Source of the DNA: Theristus sp. LFF4_11
Lineage: Eukaryota; Nematoda; Chromadorea; Monhysterida; Xyalidae
NCBI GenBank assembly: GCA_030248135.1
Contig: JASANC010004472.1
Coordinates: 1 to 56,368 of the forward strand
Length of the DNA: 56,368 nucleotides
Direction of reading: 5' to 3'
The notes under the pieces are model-generated. The model saw only the letters and a program-made list of their open reading frames with translations. It was not told the DNA's origin and ran no database searches. The translations under genes and the position numbers were made by a program. This document shows positions 26,901 through 35,500 of this stretch, piece after piece. How positions within the stretch are numbered: position 1 is the first letter of the stretch; each line of letters starts with the position of its first letter.

Positions 26901-29900
26901 AACGCTCTTGCAGCCTGAGCAGGCAATGTCCAACAAAATGTATGTCGTCACGCTGCTACTAAATTCGCCGGCAACAAGAATAAAGCCAGCTAGAATGGCG
27001 CAGCAAATCGGCCAACGTCGGTGACGCACTTTGTCTGTCGTTCCATCGCCGAGCTCCTCACAGTCTCCCACTTGTCATTGACGAGTGTCAATTGCTTGAA
27101 CACAGTGCTCGTGCATTCGTTCGTCAGCCGCCCGGAGCGTGCCAATGAGCGCCCGCGCTTCAGCACTTTGCCGACGCTCGCTTGCGATTGCGTCAGTCGC
27201 AGCATGAACTCCTGCAAGTGTGTTGCAGTTGCAAAAATCGAAAGCGCACAATTCAGAAAACAAAATTAAAGACTTCCAAATGGTAGAAAACGGACCTCGT
27301 GCTCACGGAACTGTTTCTTCACCATGTCGACATCGGCTTCGACCACAGGCAACTGCGCTTTCAGGTGTTCTTCAGCTTCGAGAAGCCATACGAGCACTTC
27401 TTCCAAACAAGTTTGATATTCCTAAAAAGAAGAGCGTCAAAATCCCAGTCGAGACAAACTGAAAAGTACAAACGACCTTGGAGACAAGACAAATGGGATT
27501 TTGAGAACACCGAAATAGAATCTGGCAGCAAAGCGAAAGCTCGAGCTAAATGTGAACATGCTGTTGATTGATGCAACAAGTTCATTGTAGAGAACGGCGT
27601 AGTCGCAAGGCCAGATGACTCGGACGTCTCCAACGGCCAGTTTACCTTCAACTAGGGTTGGTAAAAAACCGGTTTTTTATATTGCCAGGAAAAAAACCGG
27701 TTTTTTTTCCGTTTTAAAACCGTTTTAAAACCATAAAAAAACGAATGCTTCCCAGCTCCTAAACTTTCCAGAACTTGGCATCTTGAACTCAAAATAGGAA
27801 ATACATCAAAATTAGTGATTTTGAGCAGCGTGAAATGCTGTTTTCGGGCATACAACCGACCCAATTTGCAAAACCACTGCACCGTTTTTTCAAAAATATA
27901 ATTTTACATTTTATCAATCAAACGAAGAATTGTGATTTTTGACCACGAAGTTTGAAAATTTTTAAGGTAAAAAACCGGTTCTTTATTTTTTCAAGAAAAA
28001 AACTGAAAAAAACGGTTTTAAAACGGAAAAGAAACCGGTTTTTTTTCTGTGCCAACCCTACCTTCAACGCGACCGAATACGAGCGTGGTCGTGAGCGTGT
28101 GAGCGTGTTGTCGCCGGTGTCGGAGTCGGTGAGATTCAGTTGCTCCCGGGAGCCACTGGCACTTGAGCACGACGTTGTCAACGCAGACGAGGCGTCCGGG
28201 GCACGGGGCTCGTCGTCGAACTCGCTCGGGGCTGGCCACAGTTGGTCGTGCGGCAGCGCTTGCAACACGCACCACAGATACACCATCACCGACAGGGCGT
28301 CCATGGACGTCGGCGAAATGTCTGCGAGCAACAATACTTGAAGTTAATTCTGGCCTAATAATGAACACAGTCGATTGACAACTGGCTGCTGGAGTAATGG
28401 CAAACATTCAGACAGGTCTGAAGACATGCGTACACGCACGCTGCTACAATATTCTACCTGTGCTTTGCCTTTGAGATTGTTTGCAACTGTGCAACATTAC
28501 TGTGAACTGTGTTGCAATCGAGTGCACTGACTTCAAACTAGGACTTCATGTACAAAAAGCTCCAATCAATCGCCACATTTCACAGGCATACCATACCATC
28601 AATCTCAATCAGTTTTGCAACGTCTAGTTTCTCGTGCGCAGTGTCGAATGCAAGTGCTAATCGCTCTTCGGCTGGCAATGCCACCACTTCGTCCCAGTCA
28701 GAAATAAGATCCGGTCTGAAATATTTTTTTGAATCGTCAATCGTCTAACTTTAAACGACAGGAACAGCAACTTTATCGGAATGAAATTCAGGACCATGGT
28801 AGCCACTTTGGTTGGTCGGTAATCATTGTATTACTTTGTGTGCAGTTGTGCACGTGCTGAAATATCTCTGAATACACTAAAATTAAACAAAAGTAATCGA
28901 CATTTTTAGTTTCATGCTCACCGATGAAAGTGTATCAATGCGCAAAACGCCCGACCATCCGCCCAGCAGGTCGAAAAGTTCGTAAACGGAATGTCTTCAT
29001 GACTGAAATATGAATCGTGTGTCTTGTAAAAAATTTAAAATTACCAGAAGAAATGAGCAAAAAACAAACCTTTTGAGCGCGTTGTTGCACCATTGTTTTA
29101 GAAGATCAAACAGAGACACGTTTTTGTTCCCAACCGACTCATCAGCGTTCAGGAATAACTGAAATTCACTCGATGCTTTGAGAAAAAATGCGGAAAAAAA
29201 TAGACTTAAAAACTGAGAATGAGAGTGCAAATCGTCGTATTCATGGCTCATGGCACAAAGTGCTGCGTCGCATAGCATACTACATAGCACTTTTTATAGC
29301 ACGAACACGGGCGTCGTTTCAACCGACCTGCCATGCGTACTGTACAATGTGCCAGACGACTGCAGCGACAGCTGGCGGCTTTCCATCGACCACTTCTGTC
29401 GCAGTCACGTTGACCATCTCAACCTGCGATGCAGAAAAAACATTAGGACGGCACTCGAAACCATTGAAAAAAGTGATACGACCCCCCCCCCCCCCAACGA
29501 AAGTGCATGATCACTGCGCACCTTTTTGTCGTGCAAGTGCTGCAGCACATGGTTGACGTTGTTGATGCACTGCGCACGCAGCTTGCCGCGCTCGCGAGGC
29601 TGAAATGAGCGACCAGTGAACAAAAACATTTCCAAACAAACCAGTGAACGAAAACTGACAAAAAAACCAAAAAAACCGCGTGGTTCACCAGTTTAGTGCC
29701 GCACAAAACCTCGATCAGCGTCAACAGTTTGGTGCCATCTCGAAGATCGTGCGACAGATCGACGATGCCGTTGTCGCCGCCCTGGGAATGAGCAACGTGA
29801 TAAGTGTCTTGATGGCATCAAGCAAAAGCAAAAGTTGCGCAAGTGTTTGATTTACCTCGTCATCAGCAAAACAGTTCGTAGTTAAAAAAAATTCCGAATG

Positions 29901-29981
29901 CTGCATGTGACGTACCTTGTGCAAATGCGAGTTCACCCAGTTGCGAAACGAATGCTCCTGCATTGTGCTGGCGCTGGCCAT
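4595..29981 (-). CDS. dys-1: Dystrophin, full-length multi-exon gene
   Basis: This gene encodes the rod-shaped linker between cortical actin and the membrane dystroglycan/syntrophin complex, best known in muscle. Reading the minus strand from right to left, the exons give tandem calponin-homology domains, many spectrin repeats, a WW domain, dystrophin EF-hand regions, a ZZ zinc finger and two C-terminal coiled-coil blocks. This is the diagnostic domain order of dystrophin/utrophin; spectrins and dystonins lack the WW-EF-ZZ end. Translation is placed at the ATG at 29981, just before the CH1 helix; an extra upstream exon cannot be excluded. The stop is TGA at 4595-4597. Exons 1-9 (29916-29981, 29689-29781, 29522-29599, 29328-29423, 29070-29158, 28922-29002, 28597-28715, 28062-28321, 27296-27421) join with consistent phases. 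About 50 exons are visible. Putative polyA signals lie at 4232-4237 and 4187-4192. The last exon lies inside a duplicated segment. Confidence 0.95.
6090..8075 (-). CDS. dys-1: Dystrophin cysteine-rich region: WW, EF-hand region, ZZ finger
   Basis: This region binds beta-dystroglycan. Exon 7789-8075 ends the last spectrin repeat and opens the WW domain ([16 protein letters not shown]); exon 7573-7709 completes it (QWDHPKM) and continues [18 protein letters not shown], near-identical in spirit to vertebrate dystrophin. Exons 7195-7402, 7041-7126, 6809-6963 and 6559-6725 encode the two EF-hand regions, with [34 protein letters not shown] and [19 protein letters not shown]. The ZZ finger spans 6559-6725 and 6361-6472: CNVC and [15 protein letters not shown] supply the zinc-binding cysteines, followed by [12 protein letters not shown]. 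Exon 6090-6289 holds the conserved [17 protein letters not shown] and GYLPLQSV stretch. Phases across these junctions agree. Confidence 0.95.
8200..17488 (-). CDS. dys-1: Dystrophin rod, C-proximal spectrin repeats
   Basis: The rod continues through exons at about 17585-17735, 17341-17488, then after a roughly 1.9-kb intron 15130-15415, 14760-15035, 14525-14695, 14300-14450, 13970-14136, 13585-13760, 13368-13520, 13002-13178, 12630-12865, 11815-12020, 11547-11737, 11385-11462, 11060-11255, 10640-10815, 10262-10455, 9125-9300, 8905-9060, 8714-8890, 8400-8560 and 8200-8335. Most encode helical repeat segments with spaced Trp (for example [21 protein letters not shown]). The exon at 11815-12020 is a second disordered hinge rich in Ser, Thr, Pro and Ala. 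The exon at 15130-15415 also carries a low-complexity stretch. Whether 15416-17340 hides a further short exon could not be settled by eye. Confidence 0.8.
9301..10261. other. Large dystrophin intron
   Basis: About 0.95 kb between rod exons with no coding-like stretch, RNA gene or obvious repeat recognised. Confidence 0.55.
12021..12629. other. Dystrophin intron
   Basis: About 0.6 kb between a hinge exon and a rod exon. Nothing recognised. Confidence 0.5.
15416..17340. other. Largest dystrophin intron
   Basis: About 1.9 kb, the longest intron of the gene. No reading frame with rod-like heptads, RNA gene or clear repeat was recognised, though a very short exon would be missed by eye. Confidence 0.5.
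17812..18380 (-). CDS. dys-1: Dystrophin rod hinge exon, long Ser/Ala/Thr-rich disordered insert
   Basis: A single exon of about 570 nt encodes roughly 185 residues of low-complexity sequence rich in Ser, Ala, Gln, Thr and charged residues. It then re-enters heptad-like helix ([16 protein letters not shown]). It is open across its length and flanked by rod exons on the same strand, so it is read as a flexible hinge between spectrin repeats. Dystrophins have hinges at a few rod positions, but one this long is unusual. No conserved motif was recognised. The exon ends were judged from a missing frame and splice motifs, so the limits are approximate. Confidence 0.7.
18464..27421 (-). CDS. dys-1: Dystrophin rod, N-proximal spectrin repeats
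   Basis: Exons encode consecutive amphipathic triple-helical spectrin repeats. The first (27296-27421) starts [20 protein letters not shown], close to repeat 1 of vertebrate dystrophin. Further exons lie at about 27020-27212, 26771-26925, 26583-26708, 26190-26406, 25787-25974, 25550-25667 (Pro/Gln-rich linker), 25227-25408, 25033-25150, 24865-24980, 24676-24772, 24450-24600, 24123-24322, 23896-24008, 23580-23745, 23240-23420, 22985-23132, 22510-22699, 22280-22388, 22065-22215, 21832-21999, 21283-21413, 20505-20680, 20270-20437, 19908-20104, 19220-19378, 18745-18870 and 18464-18623. Conserved repeat tryptophans recur, as in KDRW/NDKWE-like helix A or C positions. Boundaries in this part are approximate, and repeats were not counted rigorously. 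Confidence 0.85.
19379..19907. other. Dystrophin intron
   Basis: About 0.5 kb of AT-rich intron. Nothing recognised. Confidence 0.5.
20681..21282. other. Dystrophin intron with a CA microsatellite
   Basis: About 0.6 kb. A (CA)n run of about 16 bp lies near 20880-20895. Nothing else recognised. Confidence 0.6.
22824..22903. mobile_element. Short palindromic MITE-like element in dystrophin intron
   Basis: About 80 bp beginning TAGGGTTAG and ending CTAACCCTA, with T/A-rich inner arms that fold back. Similar AGCAGA sequence flanks both ends, an imperfect candidate target duplication. The terminal motif resembles the other hAT-like elements here. Confidence 0.5.
24350..24424 (-). mobile_element. 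tRNA-derived SINE head (Lys-like) in dystrophin intron
   Basis: On the minus strand a polymerase III A box (TGGCCTGGGTGG, 24405-24416), a Lys-like anticodon loop region (GACTCTTGTC) and a B box (GGATCGAGGCC, 24361-24372) occur in the right order and spacing. The T arm pairs nearly fully, but the acceptor ends do not pair, so this is more likely a SINE head or a tRNA pseudogene than a working tRNA. It lies between two rod exons, on the same strand as dystrophin. Confidence 0.55.
27653..28060. mobile_element. hAT-type MITE on the exon 8 splice donor of dystrophin
   Basis: A 408-bp element starts TAGGGTTGG and ends CCAACCCTA, flanked by an exact 8-bp duplication CCTTCAAC at 27645-27652 and 28061-28068. 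The inner arms repeat AAAAACCGGTTTT-type palindromes near both ends. Eight-base duplications with TAGGGTTG-like ends are typical of hAT transposons. No transposase is encoded, so it is non-autonomous. The insertion duplicates the exon 8/intron boundary. Confidence 0.88.
28062..29981 (-). CDS. dys-1: Dystrophin N-terminus: tandem CH actin-binding domain, exons 1-8
   Basis: This module binds F-actin. Exon 1 encodes a short leader then [13 protein letters not shown], the first CH1 helix. Exons 2-4 carry the CH1 core, including [32 protein letters not shown] and the closing [11 protein letters not shown]. Exons 5-7 give CH2, with [31 protein letters not shown] and a [10 protein letters not shown] helix. 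Exon 8 finishes CH2 ([12 protein letters not shown]) and runs into a Ser/Asp-rich hinge of about 60 residues before rod repeat 1. Introns are short and the splice phases (0,0,0,0,2,2,1,0) all match. The only oddity is the exon 8 donor, which lies on the edge of a transposable element. Confidence 0.95.
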
Positions 29982-32594
29982 TGTGCTCAGTGCAAAGCAA
30001 ATTGAACACTCAGACTTGAAAAATGGCACAACAATATCTCGGTAAATAAATAATGCAAGTTCAGTCAATTTTAGTCGGTGCTGAAAATTTGTCAGCTGGT
30101 CATTATGGGTGAAATTACGTGAAACTAAACTTCGAAACAGTGAAATACTGAGATAAATCAACTGTGTTAAAAATCATTGATTGATCGACATTGACACCGA
30201 TCGGCGAATGTGACAACCGCTGACACTCAGCATGACGTCTGCGATCTAAACACCTTTCACATTGTACAGAAGTCTCAATCAATAGAGAGCACCAGGCAAG
30301 GCAACACAGATGTATTATAGTCAATGATACATAACGCACTGAGCCGGTTATTGCAATCCAACCGTTCGAAAAACGCAGCATTTTTGTGCTAACACGCCTT
30401 ATTCGTCTTTATAAATAGGTTTGACTGTGTGAACGAACACAGCACAGACATACCATGGCAGGCGATGCGTGCTGCTGCCAGCCAAAACGTACACAACAGC
30501 ACAAGCACACACACACAACAACAATTCAACCACTGTTGCACCGCATCAACAGAGCAATCCATCCTGTGCACATATTTTTCTGTACCGGCCCAGAGACACG
30601 CGTGTAAAAAGAAATATCATCGCGCCACACACAAACACAACACTGCTCTGTTCTGCCACTCTGCCCGTCTCTGATGCCATAAAATCTTCTTCGCCCATTG
30701 CCGTTGAACTGCACACAACAAAACGAAGCAGCAAAAAAGCGCCTGCTTGCTGCAGCTACAATGCTCAACACCACGGCGATGCAAAAAAGCAATCAAAGTC
30801 GAGCGAAGTGTGTAAATTTTTGTTTTTTTTTTGTTATTCTGAAGAAGCGCTCATCTTTGTTTGAGATTCACAAGGAAACGTCAGCTGATAAAGTTTTATT
30901 GGAAAGTGGCTGCGCGATCGAAAGTGCAATCAGCGTCAGCGTGTCCAATTTGTGATGACAAAAGTGCCAAGTCAACAGAATGACAGCAGATAGACAGGAC
31001 AGACCATTATGAGGCGCAAAAATCATGGCACAAGCAAGACGTTTTGATGGGCAGTGTGCCCACATTTATTTACACAACGCCGAACATAAATTGGCGTCAT
31101 CCGCAATGCAGAGATGCTGAGAAAAGCTGCAACATGGGCAAGAAAATGGCAATACAAACGAATAGCAATGGCTTGTAATTGTAACCAGGCTTTCAACGGT
31201 GGGTGGCATATGGACACGAAGAAATAAGCCAACCAACCAGACAACATATTGAAGCTGACCACACAGAAGTGGTGAAGCGAGCTCACATTCTGCGTTCACA
31301 CAATGAAGCAGACCACAAACAAAAACATAGCAACGAAAGCGGGTCAGTGGTGTCAGCACTGCAATACATCCATAGAAGCTAAACGCCGCAGTGTGTGAAC
31401 TCTGCCCACGTACAATATTAAGTTCGTCACTCCAAACGTGCCGCGACGGTGAAGCAAGCAACCGCATAACTGCCAATTGCAGGCAGCGCACAGCACTGAA
31501 ACGATGTGCAACAAAACTGTTGTTTCAGCGTTAGATTAGCGTCGACCACAACAGACGCACAGCGACAAAAAAACTGAACAACACGCAGGAGTCGCCAGCC
31601 AACACAATCAGCATGACGAACGCACGTGTGCAACAACTGTCGCCGCCCCAAACCAACCACAAACGTGCCCCCTTTTCCGCTTTTTACGTTTGAACCTGGT
31701 GCTAACAAAAACGCCGCTTAACACGAACCCAGTTACCGGCAAAAATGTTGAAAATTTTCGACGGAATCTGTTTTTCAGTAAAACACAGTGGTGTGCATGA
31801 TGGCATAGTGAGGTGTGTGTGCCGGAAGATACCGTTCACAACCCAAACACCTTGAAAAATAACCAAACGTTATTCACTTTATTAAAACCCGCAAAGTGAA
31901 TCAACATGACAACATGGATAAGTGACAACAATAACAGAATGCAATATGACATGACAAAACTGACGTAAAATGAGACAAAAGCGCTTCCACACCATAAAAT
32001 ACATATTTTCAAGCCGCTGCAAAAAACACTGAAAATAATATAAAATACAAATACAAACGTTTGTAATCATGTATCAATAGCAAGTATCACATCGCCAAAA
32101 GCAAACCAGTAAAGACTCATGATATCAAAAAAAAACAAACAAAAGTAACCACGGAGGTAAACGCAGCACCTCAGTCAGAAGCAAAAAAAATGCAATAAAA
32201 GTATTTTTTCTGTGTATCACTTCAATTGTCTCTCTCAAAACTGCACGAGCAATAACTCATCGAAGTAAAAAGGTTGAAGGTTCTGTTGAGCAACATGAGA
32301 AACATACAAACTAGAAAATTTCACTTATTAAAGTGAACAAAAATATAAATTCAAAAAAGTAGACCCGACTGAAGACACTGCAAACTTAATTGCGAGCTGA
32401 ACCTGAAAATGCCCAAACAAAAAGCAAAGAAACAAGGCAAGAGAATAAAAAATGTTATTCAAAAAGTAGACCCGATTGAAAACACTGCGAACTTAATTGC
32501 GACCTGAACCTGAAAATACCCAAACAAAAAGCAAAGAACCAAGGCTACAAATAAAAAAAATTAACAAAACCAAAAACGTTTCGGCGCTTATTGT
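29982..32594. other. Intergenic region between dystrophin and LDL-receptor-like gene
   Basis: About 2.6 kb upstream of dystrophin. It should contain the dystrophin promoter, but no specific motif was recognised. Near its right end is a short direct repeat described separately. Confidence 0.55.
32350..32545. repeat. Two-copy direct repeat, 107-bp period
   Basis: About 88 bp starting near AAAAAGTAGACCCGA occurs at 32352-32438 and again at 32459-32545 with a few differences. It lies in the 3' flank of the LDL-receptor-like gene, possibly within its 3' UTR. Confidence 0.85.
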
Positions 32595-35500
32595 TCAAAC
32601 GACGACACCAGCGGACGAGCTGCTGATGCCAGAATCGTTGTCTTGGTACGGGATCGTTGGGTGCGCCTGTGAAGTGAAGTGACAGTGACATCGCAAATGT
32701 GCAACACAGTCGAATTCAAACTTCTGTTCAACTTGCTGATTGGTTGAGCTGACTGAATGGTGCCAACAGCCTCCTTCAAAAAAGGCAAACTGAAACGCAC
32801 GAACGCACTACACACATATTGCGGGTTGTCTGGTGGCGGCGTGTAGATGGCGTAATCGTACGGGGCAGCGACAGCGGTCGGCGTCTGCTCGTACGTGTCT
32901 GAGTAGAGCGGGTTGCCAAAGCTGTCGTTGATGGCAGAGCTCTCAGTGGAGCACGAGTCGTCGTGCAGCTGTGACTTGCTGATCAATGCTCGATGCATCA
33001 TGCCGTTGCCCAGTGTGCCGCCAGCTGGCGATCGCCCACCGCTGCCATGCCGCTTGAAACGTACGACGCTCGCGCGCATCTGCTTCCAGGCGTTCGCGCC
33101 CTGCCTGCAATGCAACAACAGAACACGATTGAGATCTTGGTTCACTGAACTAGTCTTTGCAATCAGGCACTCGAGCGCACAGTTTACGGTGATACCGCAA
33201 GTGTTGCTTGGGGTCTCTCGGGTCTGCACTGTCTTCTCTCAAGACAAGACAATACTTTGCACAATGCTGGCACGGCTGTGCAGCGCAACCCGTCAAGCTG
33301 CATTTGCATGCGAATATTCACCGACTCACTGAATTGAGGCAGCATGAACGCAACAATTCCAGTACCGTTGTGTAATGATTTCGTTTCACAATGAAAATAC
33401 GGAAACGCACATCGGCAGCGAACGACGATGCGAATAGACGTAAAGGGCGAACAGGGAGCAAAGACAGAGGGCGACGAAGAACAGGGTGACCATGCCTGTG
33501 CTCAGACCAGACGGACTGGACGGCGTGTTGCGGTTCTCGTGTAGACGCACCTCGCAGAACAGACCTTCGTAGCCGTCCGGGCAGCTGCAGAAATTATGAT
33601 GCAACTGTTGATGCCAGTTCGACTGTTATTTTTCAAAGTTGCACGTCTCAATGCACGTCTAGATTGATGATATTCAGTTCAGTGTCATGCTTGACTCGGT
33701 AATTTAAATTTAATGGAGTGACTCGAGTACGTGAAATACGAATGAGTTGGGTGCAAGCGAGCCGACTGTGTACAGCCAAACGTACGCGCATCTTGGCCAG
33801 TCAGTGTCGACGTTGACGCACGTACCACCATTGTTGCACGCCTTGCCCGCGTCACACAGTTTCTTCCACTGGTCGTTGCACATCATCGGCTGAACGGTGC
33901 AGAAACACAAGTTTCACAGCACCGATAAACAGTCACAGCACACAAGTTAAACCGAGAAAAGAAAAAACAATGAAAAATAAAAACTACAAAAGGCTGACCA
34001 GATCACGTCTGTTCAACAGCGACACATTCGGGCGGCACTGACCAATCAACTCGTCGTACTGATAGCCGTTCGGACAGAGACAGGTCGCCTGTGAAACACA
34101 AACAAAATAGAAACACAAAAAAGCACATTGTAAAACGAAGCGACGCTGGACAGACAAGTAACCCTGAGCGCGACGTTGATCTGCTCGTGCGCATCGACGG
34201 GCGATACGACGCAGAGATGCTGGCAACGCCCGGGGCCACACGGGTCAGCGTCGGCGTTGTACGTTGGCTCAGAGGGGTGGTCGATGAGCACACCGATCGG
34301 GTCGACCTTGAACTGTTGCACCTGGTGCAGCTGGTGCTCGCGGGCGCCCACACGCACGCTCGTCGCCATCAACACGTCCGCACCGCTGCAACACACGCAA
34401 CAGTCACTCGCGACAGACGCAAAAGAACATTGCTAGAACGTCTCATAGTGCTAATGTAAATGCAACAATCAACACAGCAGTTTAGAAACCCGCAACGCCA
34501 GTCGAATGAAATGGAACACGACCTGTCCGTCCAGTAGAGCTGATGACCAAACACGTGCAGATCGGTCGGTTTGTGCACACTGTGCTGAGCGATTATTGAT
34601 CTGCAAAAAACATGAATCACCAATAGAAATGTCGACCCAGCTAATCTCCAAGTGGACAGTAAAACAGCCCAAAAGCGACCTTGTATGCGAGACCAAATCG
34701 AACATCTCTATCAGCTGCAACTGAACGTCTGCCCAATACAGACGATTGCGTGCAACATCAACCGTGATCGCAACTGGCATCTCCAGTTTGTAGTCCAACA
34801 GAATCTGCAACAGCATTACATGCATCTTTTGTTTTCAATGAGATTCTCATGTATCTTGCGCGCATAGAAAAACCGGTTTCACGATTGACGCGGGAACTCA
34901 AATACTGATCTTGCAGTAACCAGTCTTCTGAAAATCACTGGCTCTGGGTCACTACTACGTTCTGCACAGCAAACACCTCGTGGCTTCGGTGGTAGCGCGT
35001 TTGAGGGATCGAGCACCGCCGAGGGGTGTATAATGGCATCAAACTGTGGAAGACAGAGATGAGCGAATGAGCGCGCCGTCACTTGCGCAATACCGACGAG
35101 ACGAACCGTGCGAGCAGTGCCATCGAGGAATGCGGTCTCAATGCTGGATCGTTGGTGCCGCCACGACGACCAGTACATGCGTGCACGGACGGAGTCGATG
35201 GCGAGGCCGCGCACGTGCGTCAGCTGAGCGTCAGCCACCAACACACGACAGAAGCGGCCGCTGAACGCGCACACCGAAATGCCTGCCTGCGCCGACGGCG
35301 CTGCAATCGGCCATGGTGTGAACAGTGAGCACACGGCGGAAAGCAGTGAATGGCCGACCAGTGGCCGTGTAGTAGATGTTGGCCGTGTTCGCGTCGAACG
35401 CGACGTCCGACAGAAACGCCAGCTGCGTCATGATGCAGCGCGCGCCGTCGCTCAGCAGGTGCAGCTCGCCGATGCGTCCCTCGTCCGAGCGTCCACCGGC

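Noticed and set aside
31066..31708. Minus-strand frames between dystrophin and the LDL receptor
   Set aside because: They are short, overlapping in several frames, Cys/Leu-rich by composition and lack splice-linked neighbours.
34976..35049. Possible extra LDL-receptor exon encoding FDAIIHPSAVLDPSNALPPK
   Set aside because: An acceptor is present and it resembles propeller sequence, but every available donor leaves the wrong phase, and exon 35083-35282 joins exon 34680-34804 directly with a natural propeller sequence. It is left as intron.
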